Source: CALMFG01 sp963674805 (lineage in GTDB: Bacteria > Bacillota > Clostridia > Christensenellales > CALMFG01). Taken from it: a stretch of 64,000 bases of DNA. The notes under the pieces are model-generated. The model was given only the letters and a program-made list of their open reading frames with translations, had not been told where the DNA came from and ran no database searches. A program made the translations under genes and the position numbers. Shown piece after piece: positions 1-9,041 of the stretch. The DNA lies in the NCBI GenBank assembly GCA_963674805.2, contig CAXXNY010000016.1, positions 62,001 to 126,000 on the forward strand. The letters are read 5' to 3'. Within the stretch, counting starts at the first letter, position 1, and each line of letters starts with the position of its first letter.

Positions 1-564
1 TGCACCGGCAATCAACGCAACCTGTGCCGTCAAATTGCCGATCGTTCCCGCACCGATGATGATAACGCTTTTACCCGCGACATCCGCTGCCCTGCCGATA
101 TTATGCACCGCAACAGCCAGCGGCTCTATCATGGCGGCATCCTCAGGCCTCACATGGCGCTTCAGCTTAATGACATGCGCGGCATCAACCGCGAAAAACT
201 CGCTTCCGCCGCCGTGCAGCGCGCCGCCGATAAACTGTAAATTATCGCACTGGGCGATCAGTCCTGCTTTGCATTTCTTACACGCTCCGCAGCCGATTGC
301 AGGCTCTACCACCACGATATCTCCCGGATCAAATCCGGTTACATCCGCACCTGTACTTTCGACATAGCCGCTGAACTCATGGCCCTGAACCAGCGGAAAA
401 CTAACCAGCGGATGTTTGCCTTCAAATACATGCAGATCCGAGCCGCAGATTCCGATTTTTGATACTCTCATTAATACTTCATTTGGCCTCGGGGATGGCT
501 TATCCACCTCTCTAAACTCGATTGTCTTTGCCTTCGGCATATATGCTTGTAACATTTTTTCCAT
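1..564 (-). CDS. Zinc-dependent MDR alcohol/polyol dehydrogenase (3' end cut off by window edge)
   Basis: Reading the minus strand from ATG at 564 gives 188 codons with no stop before the window edge, so the C-terminal half is missing. Seen: an N-terminal ICGSDLH motif (catalytic Zn Cys), GHEFSG, a structural-zinc loop CGACKKC...C, and the start of the Rossmann fold (IIIGAGTIGN). These are hallmarks of the medium-chain sorbitol/threonine dehydrogenase type. The start is supported by an AAGGATAAGG ribosome-binding stretch just upstream. It follows a GPH symporter and an FAD oxidoreductase on the same strand, so oxidation of an imported polyol or sugar acid is a reasonable inference. The substrate cannot be read. 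Confidence 0.9.
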   Translation of the reverse strand, partial: MEKMLQAYMPKAKTIEFREVDKPSPRPNEVLMRVSKIGICGSDLHVFEGKHPLVSFPLVQGHEFSGYVESTGADVTGFDPGDIVVVEPAIGCGACKKCKAGLIAQCDNLQFIGGALHGGGSEFFAVDAAHVIKLKRHVRPEDAAMIEPLAVAVHNIGRAADVAGKSVIIIGAGTIGNLTAQVALIAGA

Positions 565-590
565 AGCCTTATCCTTTAATTGTAGAACTG

Positions 591-1958
591 TTATATTTTT
601 TCTCTTGCCGCCTCTAATTCTTCAACCATTTGTTTATGCAGTTTTGCGTCTATATTAAAGAACGAAATCGCTCCAATTGCAAGTACAAACAGTATTGCCG
701 GGATGATCGTCAGATTTATGCGAATACCCAGCAGGGATAATGCGGTCTGGCTTTGGTTAGCAATATATCCTGTTTTCGCCAATACATTCCCGACAATAAA
801 TCCCGCCAGCGCTGAGGCCACTTTCATGATCAGAAAAAAGATACCATATTGAATGCCTTCGCTGTTTAGCCCCGTCTTCCATTCCGTGTATTCAATCGTA
901 TCCGCAACCATGGTCCACGGGCACAACCAGTTCGTCGCAAGGCCGACGCCCGAGATGATGAGCATGCCGATTGTAACCCATATGTTCTTTTCACCAAAAA
1001 AGAATAAGAAGATACACATGACAGCCATCAGCCCCATTCCAATATTATAAGCGTTTTTCTTGCCGGCTTTCTTTGATATCCATACAAATAACGGCGTACC
1101 GACCGCCGCCGCTACGACAAACAATGCCAGGAACGCCACGGTCGCCATTCCCGCATTATTTAAATTATATTTAAAGAAATAATTGATGACCGCTGCCTGC
1201 ATGCTCACTGCGGTTACACCGAGCAGCACGCCGATCAGCAGGACGATAAACGGGCGGTTTTTACTGATTGCCATTAAGGATTGTTTAAGCGATGCTTTTG
1301 ATCCGGCCTGCTTATGTGCCACGCGCTCTTTTACCATAAAAAAGCAGAACAGTGCCAGCCCGGCAATAATAATCCCATAAACGAGTCCCATCATGCTGTA
1401 TCCCAGACGTACGTTGCCGCCACCGAGAAGGTCAACCAGCACCAACGTTGCGCCGGCCGCGATCAGTGTCCCGACGATGCTGAAGACCGAGCGCATACCA
1501 AGCACCGATGTGCGTTCTTTCGAATCACTGGTCAGTGTCGGCAGCATGGCCTGGTAAGGAACGATGACCACAGTCAGCATCGTGCTGAGCAGTATATACA
1601 TTGCTAAACCATAAATGTTTTTGCCTGTCTGGGATATCTGCGGTGACTGCCAGAGGAGAAACATTGCGATGCCTAACGGTATCGCGCCAAAAAGCATATA
1701 GGGCCTGAATTTACCCCAACGGCTTTTTGTTCGGTCGGCAATAGCCCCCATGACCGGGTCGGTCACAGCATCCCAGATCTTTGAATAAAGAATAATTGTG
1801 CCGGCAAAGGCAGGGACGATTCCAAACACATCTGTAAAGAAAAACAGTAAAAACAAGGCGGTCGCCTGATACGCAATATTGAATCCCACATCCGCAATGG
1901 AAAAGCCTAATTTCATTTTAAACGGCACTTTGTTTAAATCAGTCGTTTTACTATTCAT
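591..1958 (-). CDS. GPH-family (MelB-like) sugar:cation symporter
   Basis: A 455-residue polytopic membrane protein. Near residues 65-90 it has the family signature DAVTDPVMGAIADRTKSRWG followed by KFRPYML, typical of glycoside-pentoside-hexuronide:cation symporters, with about 12 hydrophobic helices. An ATG at 1958 is preferred over the in-frame GTG one codon upstream because it lies about 6 nt from AAGGAG. The gene lies 27 bp upstream of the truncated Zn-dehydrogenase and 14 bp downstream of the FAD oxidoreductase. The three likely form one catabolic operon in which this protein imports the substrate. The sugar specificity is not evident. Confidence 0.9.
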   Translation of the reverse strand: MNSKTTDLNKVPFKMKLGFSIADVGFNIAYQATALFLLFFFTDVFGIVPAFAGTIILYSKIWDAVTDPVMGAIADRTKSRWGKFRPYMLFGAIPLGIAMFLLWQSPQISQTGKNIYGLAMYILLSTMLTVVIVPYQAMLPTLTSDSKERTSVLGMRSVFSIVGTLIAAGATLVLVDLLGGGNVRLGYSMMGLVYGIIIAGLALFCFFMVKERVAHKQAGSKASLKQSLMAISKNRPFIVLLIGVLLGVTAVSMQAAVINYFFKYNLNNAGMATVAFLALFVVAAAVGTPLFVWISKKAGKKNAYNIGMGLMAVMCIFLFFFGEKNIWVTIGMLIISGVGLATNWLCPWTMVADTIEYTEWKTGLNSEGIQYGIFFLIMKVASALAGFIVGNVLAKTGYIANQSQTALSLLGIRINLTIIPAILFVLAIGAISFFNIDAKLHKQMVEELEAAREKI

Positions 1959-1972
1959 CACATTCTCCTTTA

Positions 1973-3292
1973 TCAGCCTAAGAAAACTTCATTTTGTTTT
2001 AGTGTGCTTTGCAGTTTTTCGATCGAAAGCTCACGCGGCAGTACATTGTCTTTAATGCAAAGTCCGGCGGCAGTCCCTGCGGCTTGTCCGGTCAGCATAC
2101 AGACCGGCTGGATCGCCCAGGAAGCCATCGCTTCATATTGTCCGGATATGCAGCTGCCGGCCGCCAGCACGTTCTGTGACGCTTTGGGCAGCAGACAGCG
2201 GTAAGGGAATGAATACCAGTCATTTTTTAAATGGCGGAACTCGTTATTCGTGCCTTTGGTGTCCCAGATTTCCATCCGGTATGTTCCGGTGGCGATGGTA
2301 TCATCAAACTTCTTTGCGTTTAGAAGCTCTTCCATGGTGATATGATAATCGCCTTTGATACGGCGCGTCCCGATCATGCCCATTGAAACGCCGGTACTGA
2401 TAATATGTGCATCTTTAAATGCCGGCAGTTCTTTTTTAAACAGCATAAAGATATCTTTAATTTGCCTGCGCTGTTCCATCTCGCCGTGTGCGGCCTGTAC
2501 CGCATCCAGCGGATTAATATTGAAAACACGTGTTCCGAACAAGTGCACCACGCCCGGACATACGGGAATCACTGCCAGCCCTTCAAGCGGTACATCAAGC
2601 TCCCCGCTCTTTCTTTTCTCTGCATAGAGCCTGGCAGCCGCATCCGGATCTAATATATCCGTGTTAACGCCGGCAATCCGCCATGATGTGGATGATGGCA
2701 GAATCGATCCGTCAACACTGCGGCCATAGTCGGTCTCCAGCCCCGCGCGGTGTACAATGTCCGCACTGCCCGTTGTATCAATAATAATTTTCGCAGACAA
2801 TATTTCACGGCCGGATAAGGTCTCAACATCCACTGACGTAATGATGCCGTCTTTCATTTCAGCGCCGACCGCCAGCGTATTCACACGCACATCTACGCCC
2901 GCCTCATCCAGCATCTCAAAAAAGACGATTTTCAGCGCTTCGGGGTCATAAAAATACCATTTTGACGTGGCGGTCTTTCCTTCTTCGTTTTCGCCCGGCA
3001 CCCAGGAGTCAATTCCATCCCCGACAATACCGCGCTCTTCTATTCCGCCGAGCACTTTTAGTCTCTCCACCACTTCTTTGGGGAATCCCGTGTATGATTG
3101 CTCCAATTCACCGATTTCGACCGCCGAAACAATCGGCCACATAGAGATCGGAATCAGCGTGGACATACCGCCGACATAGGGAAAACGTTCGACCAGCGTT
3201 ACTTTTGCGCCCTGTCTGCTCGCATTAATGCTTGCGCTCATGCCGGCCGGACCCGCACCAAATACTAAAACATCTGTTGTCATTTTATTCAT
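1973..3292 (-). CDS. FAD-dependent oxidoreductase (FAD_oxidored family)
   Basis: 439 residues. The N-terminus carries a dinucleotide-binding motif (GAGPAG at residues 12-17, acidic residue after VTLVE near 35). The C-terminal end has the CISGQYEAMASWAIQP and TGQAAGTAAGL stretches typical of the FAD_oxidored family, whose members are often found in sugar and polyol catabolic clusters. AGGAGG lies 4-5 nt before the ATG. It is the first gene of the minus-strand operon with the GPH symporter and Zn-dehydrogenase, and a good sigma-A promoter lies about 75-100 bp upstream. It likely performs a flavin-dependent oxidation of the transported compound. The exact substrate is unknown. Confidence 0.85.
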   Translation of the reverse strand: MNKMTTDVLVFGAGPAGMSASINASRQGAKVTLVERFPYVGGMSTLIPISMWPIVSAVEIGELEQSYTGFPKEVVERLKVLGGIEERGIVGDGIDSWVPGENEEGKTATSKWYFYDPEALKIVFFEMLDEAGVDVRVNTLAVGAEMKDGIITSVDVETLSGREILSAKIIIDTTGSADIVHRAGLETDYGRSVDGSILPSSTSWRIAGVNTDILDPDAAARLYAEKRKSGELDVPLEGLAVIPVCPGVVHLFGTRVFNINPLDAVQAAHGEMEQRRQIKDIFMLFKKELPAFKDAHIISTGVSMGMIGTRRIKGDYHITMEELLNAKKFDDTIATGTYRMEIWDTKGTNNEFRHLKNDWYSFPYRCLLPKASQNVLAAGSCISGQYEAMASWAIQPVCMLTGQAAGTAAGLCIKDNVLPRELSIEKLQSTLKQNEVFLG

Positions 3293-3366
3293 TTTTCCTC
3301 CTGCGAAATTACGGGGATTTGATTATTAATAATTATATTTTACACGTGTCGCATATTTGCATTCTT

Positions 3367-3395
3367 ATATTATCAATTGAAAGCAGTGTTGTCAA
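3367..3395 (-). promoter_or_regulatory. Predicted sigma-A promoter of the FAD oxidoreductase/symporter operon
   Basis: On the minus strand, TTGACA (3395-3390), a 17-nt spacer and TAATAT (3372-3367), about 75 bp upstream of the ATG at 3292. Seen directly. The -35 is perfect and the -10 only fair. Confidence 0.6.
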
Positions 3396-3705
3396 TATGA
3401 ATATTCAATGATCCGCAATATATCACTTTACTCGTGTAATATAGCATGCAAAAAGTTTATTTCACCAAGATGTCAGTCGGATTAATAACTGCGGAAGGCT
3501 TTCACTAAAAACATTTCAAGGTGTTTTAGGGCACAGGATCCCGATTCCTCGTACACTTTTATGGGCCTTTCGTCACACACGATTAAAAATCAATATGTGA
3601 GATATGTGTTTCGAAAATAAATATATAATAACTTTCCAGTTTATCCATAATCTAATGATCACGATATCCAACTCGTCTTAATTTCCATATATTACATTTG
3701 TAATT

Positions 3706-3734
3706 TTGCAAATAAGGGCATAAGATAGTATAAT
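3706..3734 (+). promoter_or_regulatory. Predicted sigma-A promoter of the L25/CTC gene
   Basis: TTGCAA (3706-3711), 17-nt spacer, perfect TATAAT (3729-3734), with AGGAGG at 3743-3748 and ATG at 3755. The short distance implies a 5' leader of only about 15 nt. Confidence 0.75.
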
Positions 3735-3754
3735 GAATTTATAGGAGGAAAAAC

Positions 3755-4378
3755 ATGAAGGATTATATACTATTAAGTGAAAAAAGAGATTCATCATTGA
3801 AGGCAAAGCAGATGCGAAAGAGTGGGATTGTGCCCGCGGTCGTTTACGGACACCATTTGGATCCGATAAGCATTCAGATTAAACGGGAGGATGCAGTTAA
3901 ATTCCTGCATAATAATTCCATAGGTTCAAAAGTGCTTTTAAAAATAAACGGCGAAGAGCATTTGGCCATCTTTAAGGATTGCCAACGTGATTCTTTGAAC
4001 TACAAAATAAACCACATCGATTTTCAGGCATTAACCTCTGGCGAAAAAGTAAAGGTAACCATACCAATTCATTACCTGAACAAAGATTCCGTTGAGAAAG
4101 GCACGGTTCTTCAGGAGCAAATGAGTGAGATTGAAATCTCAGCATTGCCGAAATTCTTAATCGACCATGTGGATATTGATGTTTCACAATACAGCTTAGG
4201 CGACTCTGTCCTGGTCAGTGATCTGGATGTATCCAAGGATAAAAATATTGAAGTCTTATCATCACAGGAATCCCAGGTGTGTGTGATAACACATGTTGCC
4301 AAGTTTGTTGAAGAAGCTCCTCAGGATGAAGCGGAATCCGAAGAAGCAGCCGCTCCAGCCGAAGCGGCCGAAGAATAA
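3755..4378 (+). CDS. rplY: 50S ribosomal protein L25/general stress protein CTC
   Basis: 207 residues. The N-terminal L25 5S-rRNA-binding domain spans about 1-90 (RKSGIVPAVVYG, followed by SIQIKREDAVKFL). The C-terminal TL5/CTC beta domain spans about 95-185, and an acidic Glu/Ala tail occupies the last 25 residues. Length fits the two-domain CTC form rather than the short E. coli L25. In this family the protein binds 5S rRNA on the large subunit, and in Bacillus-like bacteria it is often stress-induced. It is monocistronic, with its own promoter and a strong intrinsic terminator right after the stop. Confidence 0.95.
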   Translation: MKDYILLSEKRDSSLKAKQMRKSGIVPAVVYGHHLDPISIQIKREDAVKFLHNNSIGSKVLLKINGEEHLAIFKDCQRDSLNYKINHIDFQALTSGEKVKVTIPIHYLNKDSVEKGTVLQEQMSEIEISALPKFLIDHVDIDVSQYSLGDSVLVSDLDVSKDKNIEVLSSQESQVCVITHVAKFVEEAPQDEAESEEAAAPAEAAEE

Positions 4379-4408
4379 ACCCCCAGGGTTATTTTTACCT
4401 TAACGAAT

Positions 4409-4436
4409 AAAAAGCCCTAATTCAGGGCTTTTTTTA
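4409..4436 (+). terminator. Intrinsic terminator after L25
   Basis: Perfect 8-bp stem AAAGCCCT/AGGGCTTT (4411-4418 and 4424-4431) with a 5-nt loop and a T7 run, 30 bp after the L25 stop. Confidence 0.9.
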
Positions 4437-4556
4437 ATGCTTAAGCGCAGTATGATAATTCAACTGTATAGATATCTACTGGCATGTTCCAATAACTAAG
4501 TATCTTCATTCCCTTTATTGGCAACGAAATTTAAATTGCGCATATAGGTTTGTCAT

Positions 4557-5615
4557 TTATTTTCTGCTTTGTGTACCAATGTCCATCAACTTGAGTACGC
4601 CTAAGTATGCGGCAAAAAAAGAAATAACAGTAAAGACAAGTGCTTCATCAAAAAGCAACACAAATCCGCCATATCCAACGATAAACATCATTACCGCAAA
4701 GACAATTCCTGTCCCAAGACAAATCCACCTTCGTTTTTTCTTCTCTGCATCAGAAAACGACGGGATATTAGCTGTCCCCTTCGCGCCGATGTCCATAAGC
4801 TTGTCTACGCCTAAGTACGCGGCAAAAAAAGAAATAATCGTAAAGACAAGCGCTTCTTCAAAAAGCAACACAAATCCGCCATATCCAACAATAAACATTA
4901 TTACCGCAAAGACAATTCCTGCACCCAAACAAATCCTCCTTCGTTTTTTCTTCTCTGCATCAGAAAACGATGGAATATTAGCTGTCCCCTTCACACTGTA
5001 CGGCTTCGTTTGGCTGGTTTCACTCAACTCTGCAGTTCTGGCAACTGCTCCCGCACCAAAAATCCTAAGGCTTTTTAAATCGACTTCATATTCCGATGTT
5101 CGCGCATCAATTCTAAAATACGACGAATTATCGTGATAGATGACCAGTTTAAATGTTTGGCCTCTTTTTAAGGATTTAAAATACACCTTCATCGCGGGAT
5201 CCTTGTCAGATGTGCTGTCTGTTTCGCTGATAATCTCTGGTTCGCAATTCTTATCTGACGCAAATGCTATCTTACTGCCAAGTACTTCCACATCTTTACG
5301 CCATTCAATATTTATATAATTTCGCTGTTCATCTTTACCTTCCAGAATGTCTTTTTTTCCAATATTGCGAACAATAATTTTTGTTCGAAAGAGATTATTG
5401 AAAGTCTTTCTGCCAAACTTTATTTTTACATCTTCGTCCTGCATATGTTCCTGAAAGTATGATGCCGAAGCGATTGTCACATAAAGCTTATGTTTTCTTT
5501 TCCGTCCTTTTATGATCAGCCAGGTTATTAACCCACCCGCCAGCAGGCCCAGTATTATGCATAAACTAATAAGCCCTGTTTCGATTAGCCTCTCCATCTG
5601 CAACTCTGAAGTCAT
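4557..5615 (-). CDS. Unknown membrane protein with internally duplicated two-helix module
   Basis: 352 residues, family not recognised. There is one N-terminal hydrophobic segment (about 13-35), then a soluble beta-rich region (about 45-200). Two consecutive 70-residue units follow, each starting GTANIPSFSDAEKKKRR, then two hydrophobic segments, and ending KLMDIG. The two units differ at 8 of 70 residues by my count, so the duplication is recent. The ATG at 5615 is preceded by GGAG at about 10 nt. A 39-nt promoter-like element 67-105 bp upstream recurs before the CNNM/CBS gene at 32.2 kb. Function unknown. Confidence 0.8.
   Translation of the reverse strand: MTSELQMERLIETGLISLCIILGLLAGGLITWLIIKGRKRKHKLYVTIASASYFQEHMQDEDVKIKFGRKTFNNLFRTKIIVRNIGKKDILEGKDEQRNYINIEWRKDVEVLGSKIAFASDKNCEPEIISETDSTSDKDPAMKVYFKSLKRGQTFKLVIYHDNSSYFRIDARTSEYEVDLKSLRIFGAGAVARTAELSETSQTKPYSVKGTANIPSFSDAEKKKRRRICLGAGIVFAVIMFIVGYGGFVLLFEEALVFTIISFFAAYLGVDKLMDIGAKGTANIPSFSDAEKKKRRWICLGTGIVFAVMMFIVGYGGFVLLFDEALVFTVISFFAAYLGVLKLMDIGTQSRK
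4579..4998. repeat. 210-bp in-frame tandem duplication
   Basis: Copy 1 at 4579-4788 and copy 2 at 4789-4998, abutting exactly and sharing long identical runs (for example ATATTAGCTGTCCCCTTC at 4765-4782 and 4975-4992). The period of 210 bp keeps the frame and encodes two extra membrane helices. Confidence 0.95.
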
Positions 5616-5681
5616 CTCACACCATCTCCTCTTTTGCTTTTTCTGATTTACGTTCTCTTTTCTTCAGCATACAGTCTTGAA

Positions 5682-5720
5682 CATTATACCATCTGTGACA
5701 ATGATTTTCTATTTATTCAA
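5682..5720 (-). promoter_or_regulatory. Copy 1 of a 39-nt promoter-like element
   Basis: On the minus strand this contains TATAAT (5688-5683) preceded by a conserved GAAAATC block. 33 of 39 positions match 32313-32351 without gaps, in the same orientation relative to its downstream minus-strand gene. The -35 is not canonical. Confidence 0.55.
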
Positions 5721-5772
5721 TTACAAACATATAAAAAATATTTATCGTAAAAACGTCTTTTCTTTTATTGCG

Positions 5773-6471
5773 TTACCAGAGAAATGGGATCAAACGGTAT
5801 TTGACTTTTTTACTATATTCCTTATACCCGTCTAACTCTGCCTGTAAGGTTTGATCTTCAAAGTATGTTCTTATGATGACAAGGAAGATCATGATGCAAG
5901 CCGGAAAAAAGCTCAAAATCGAGCCAAACGCAAAAGGAATCGGCAGCGAGCCCAACAGCATCCCTAAATATCCGGGATGACGAACCATGCGATAAGGTCC
6001 GGACTCAACAACCTTGTGATTCTTATCCTCCTGAATACGAACGGTTCCTTCAAAAAAAGGATTATGAAGCATCGGCCAAATCGAAAATATTACCGATAAA
6101 ATATATAAGCCTATCCCGACAAATAAATAACTGAAATGAAGCGAAGAAAGGTTCAGTTTGTTATCGATTCCCGCAATAAGCGGCGTAATGATAATCGCAA
6201 AGAGAAAATAGGTCAGGATAATAATTTTATCCCATTTCTTTGTTCCTTTCTGTATTTTCCCTCTCTGGTTCAATAATTCAGGAACCCTTTTTACTAATAT
6301 GATACCGCTGATTAGTGAGCCAATGATGTACGAACCAATATACAGCCAGACCCTTAGCCTGTCAATTCTGCCGGAAGCAATAAAATAGACAATACCGGTT
6401 ACGATTATCCAGCGGTAAGGCCCGGTTAGTGCATTTATCCCCGTTTTGTTCAGTTTGGCATTCTCGTTCAT
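5773..6471 (-). CDS. Isoprenylcysteine carboxyl methyltransferase (ICMT)-like membrane protein
   Basis: 232 residues with about five to six hydrophobic helices. The C-terminal part has GPYRMVRHPGYLGMLLGSL, the SAM-binding RHPxYxG signature of the ICMT/phospholipid-methyltransferase family, and ends YSKKVKYRLIPF. In bacteria the substrates of these proteins are generally unknown (lipid or isoprenoid methylation is usual speculation). The second ATG (6471) is chosen because it sits 5 nt from GGAGG, whereas the first is only 2 nt away. It stands alone between Tex and the duplicated membrane protein. The C-terminal motif recurs in the sterol-reductase-like protein at 55.7 kb. Confidence 0.8.
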   Translation of the reverse strand: MNENAKLNKTGINALTGPYRWIIVTGIVYFIASGRIDRLRVWLYIGSYIIGSLISGIILVKRVPELLNQRGKIQKGTKKWDKIIILTYFLFAIIITPLIAGIDNKLNLSSLHFSYLFVGIGLYILSVIFSIWPMLHNPFFEGTVRIQEDKNHKVVESGPYRMVRHPGYLGMLLGSLPIPFAFGSILSFFPACIMIFLVIIRTYFEDQTLQAELDGYKEYSKKVKYRLIPFLW

Positions 6472-6612
6472 CATTGCCTCCGTCTAAGACATTTTTTTGA
6501 TAAAGGATGTCTGCTCTATATGTTTACGGTATGCGCTGTCTTTTGCTTTTTTTAACTGCATCATTAAGTACTATAATCTCCGAGAAGCTGATCACGTCAC
6601 CTGCGGGTAACG

Positions 6613-8763
6613 TTAGTTTTGCTTACGCATCGATAGCGATATCCGCTTTTTGTCTTCATCGACACTCAGTACGGTTACTTTAACCACGTCGCCGACTTTT
6701 ACGATATCTGATGGATGCTTAACAAAACGATCGCTCAGCTGTGAGATATGAACCAGACCATCCTGATGCACGCCGATATCGACAAACACACCAAAATCGA
6801 TCACGTTGCGTACGGTACCGTCAAGTTCCATACCGTTTTTTAAATCCGACATTGTCATAATATCACTGCGGAGCATCGGAGGCGGCAGTTCGTCACGGAT
6901 GTCACGGCCGGGTTTCATCAGTTCGCCAATCATATCTTTTAAGGTCGGCACGCCGATCCCGCACGCTTTGGCCGCCGCTGCTTCTCCCATCTCGCTGATG
7001 CTTTTAGGCAAATCCTTTAATCCGCCATCCGTAATGTCCGAGAGCTGGTAATCAAACAGCTGTAAAAGGCTTTTCGCCGCGTTATATGATTCCGGGTGCA
7101 CCGATGTATTATCCAGAATATTATCACCCTGCGGGATCCTCAGAAAGCCCGCACTCTGCTCATATGCCTTTTGCCCCAGTTTCGCAACGCGCTTCAGCTC
7201 TTTCCGGTTCTTAAATCTGCCCTGTTCATCCCGATATGCGACGATATTATTCGCTACAGTGGTATTGAGACCCGAGATATAGGATAAAAGCGAAGCCGAA
7301 GCCGTATTAATATCCACGCCGACCGAGTTCACGCAGTCCTCCACTACACCGCCCAGCGCAGTATCCAGCCGAGCCTTCGGCATGTCATGCTGGTACTGGC
7401 CGACGCCGATAGACTTCGGGTCGATTTTAACAAGTTCCGCAAGCGGATCCTGCAGTCTTCTCGCGATTGACACCGCACTTCTGATGGATACATCAAACTG
7501 CGGAAACTCCTTTGCCGCCAGTTTAGAAGCGGAGTATACGGACGCACCCGATTCATTAACGACCATATATTGCAGTTTCTTATCGATTTCTTTCATTAAG
7601 TCAGCAACAAAAATCTCCGATTCTTTCGAAGCCGTTCCATTGCCTATGGAGATGATATCCACATCATGCTTTGCAATCAGCTCTTTAAGTTTCGCCTTTG
7701 CCTCTTCAACCTTATTGACCGGCGGCGTCGGATAAATAACCGCGGTATCCAAAACTTTGCCCGTTTCGTCCACAACCGCGATTTTACAGCCGGTACGGTA
7801 AGCCGGGTCCAACCCCAAGGTGACTTTGCCTTTTACCGGGGGTTGCAGCAATAGCGGCTTAAGGTTCAATGCAAACATGCCGATTGCGTGTTCGCTCGCT
7901 TTTTCTGTCAGTTCATTCCGCACTTCACGTTCAATCGAGGGCGCGATCAGCCGCTCCCAGGCGTCTTTAACGGCCTCCTCAACATATTGGGTAGCATTGC
8001 CGGCTTTCTTCACATATTTATTGTATAACTTATTTAAGACAACGTCCTGCGGAACGTTTATTTTTACTTTCAAATATCCTTCTTTTTCTCCGCGATTCAG
8101 CGCCAGAATGCGATAATCGGGGATCTTGTTTACCGGCTCATTGTATTGATAATACATCTCATAAACCGAATCCTTATCCTCACTGCCGAGCGACTCAATT
8201 TCGCCTTCGCTAAACACAAATGCCCGGAGCGTTTTTCGAACATCAGCGTCATCGCTTACGGTCTCGGCAATAATATCCTTAGCTCCCGCTATGGCTTTTT
8301 CAATGTCTTCGATGCCTTTTTCGGCGTTAATAAACTGCTTTGCCAGTTCCTCAACTTCCCCGGCAGGAGTATCTTGTTTAAAAATAATTTCAGCCAGCGG
8401 CGTAAGCCCCGCTTCTTTGGCAACAGACGCTCTGGTTTTTCTCTTCTTCTTATAAGGTCTGTATATATCCTCAATTTCCGCCATGGTCATGGCTTTATCG
8501 ATCGAAGCCATAATCACATCCGTCATTTTTTCCTGAGACTTTATACTTTCGGCAACTTCTTCCTTACGCTTTTCAAGGTTTCTTAAATACGTCAATCGGT
8601 CAGAGAGTTCGCGCAAAACCTGATCATCCAGCGAACCCGTCATTTCTTTCCGGTACCTCGCGATAAATGGAATGGTGTTTTGTTCATCAATCAATGTGAT
8701 CACGTTAGAAACATACTGCAATTTGATATCAAATTCTTGTGCCAATTGTGTGGTTATATTCAT
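6613..8763 (-). CDS. tex: RNA-binding transcription accessory protein Tex
   Basis: 716 residues. Domains in order: N-terminal helical region (IARYRKEMTGSLDDQVLREL); YqgF/RNase H-like domain (LGLDPAYRTGCKIAVVD, about residue 315 on); helix-hairpin-helix DNA-binding region (YISGLNTTVANNIVAYR and KNRKELKRVAKLG); C-terminal S1 RNA-binding domain (GTVRNVIDFGVFVDIGVHQD to the end). Length and order match Tex. The start at 8763 is chosen over an upstream in-frame ATG because GGAGGG lies 5 nt before it and conserved sequence begins with MNITTQLAQEF. Tex binds nucleic acid and is associated with transcription and RNA turnover. Confidence 0.95.
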   Translation of the reverse strand: MNITTQLAQEFDIKLQYVSNVITLIDEQNTIPFIARYRKEMTGSLDDQVLRELSDRLTYLRNLEKRKEEVAESIKSQEKMTDVIMASIDKAMTMAEIEDIYRPYKKKRKTRASVAKEAGLTPLAEIIFKQDTPAGEVEELAKQFINAEKGIEDIEKAIAGAKDIIAETVSDDADVRKTLRAFVFSEGEIESLGSEDKDSVYEMYYQYNEPVNKIPDYRILALNRGEKEGYLKVKINVPQDVVLNKLYNKYVKKAGNATQYVEEAVKDAWERLIAPSIEREVRNELTEKASEHAIGMFALNLKPLLLQPPVKGKVTLGLDPAYRTGCKIAVVDETGKVLDTAVIYPTPPVNKVEEAKAKLKELIAKHDVDIISIGNGTASKESEIFVADLMKEIDKKLQYMVVNESGASVYSASKLAAKEFPQFDVSIRSAVSIARRLQDPLAELVKIDPKSIGVGQYQHDMPKARLDTALGGVVEDCVNSVGVDINTASASLLSYISGLNTTVANNIVAYRDEQGRFKNRKELKRVAKLGQKAYEQSAGFLRIPQGDNILDNTSVHPESYNAAKSLLQLFDYQLSDITDGGLKDLPKSISEMGEAAAAKACGIGVPTLKDMIGELMKPGRDIRDELPPPMLRSDIMTMSDLKNGMELDGTVRNVIDFGVFVDIGVHQDGLVHISQLSDRFVKHPSDIVKVGDVVKVTVLSVDEDKKRISLSMRKQN

Positions 8764-8982
8764 TTTATCCCTCCATTGCGGAGTATATTTTAACATAAAA
8801 AACCCGATAAAACACTTTATTCTAATAATAAATCCTCAACGGAATATAAGCAAAAGCAATCCATAAGCTGGATAAACCATTGCGGGTTGATCCGCTTTGC
8901 TATTTCAAACAATTTTCTGATTCTTAGAATGTAGTATTTATTATTATTAGATATTTATATATCGTTTTTCAATATATTTTTA

Positions 8983-9011
8983 TTGACATTTAACTTTTTG
9001 TGTACTATTAT
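8983..9011 (+). promoter_or_regulatory. Predicted sigma-A promoter of the radical SAM gene
   Basis: TTGACA (8983-8988), 17-nt spacer, TATTAT (9006-9011), 30 bp before the chosen ATG at 9042. Consensus -35, near-consensus -10. Confidence 0.75.
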
Positions 9012-9041
9012 GGGGCAAACAAGGCGTTAAGGAGCGTGAGC

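Larger units (their letters stand above)
3293..3754. other. Divergent intergenic region without genes
   Basis: 462 bp between the minus-strand FAD oxidoreductase and plus-strand L25. It is AT-rich and contains the two outward promoters listed separately. The middle (about 3420-3690) shows no ORF with a ribosome-binding site, no tRNA-like fold and no repeat that I can recognise. Confidence 0.7.

Noticed and set aside
4579..5136. Plus-strand ORF of 185 codons opposite the duplicated membrane protein
   Set aside because: It exists because the 210-bp repeat is free of stops on both strands; no ribosome-binding site and low-complexity Lys/Ser/Thr composition.
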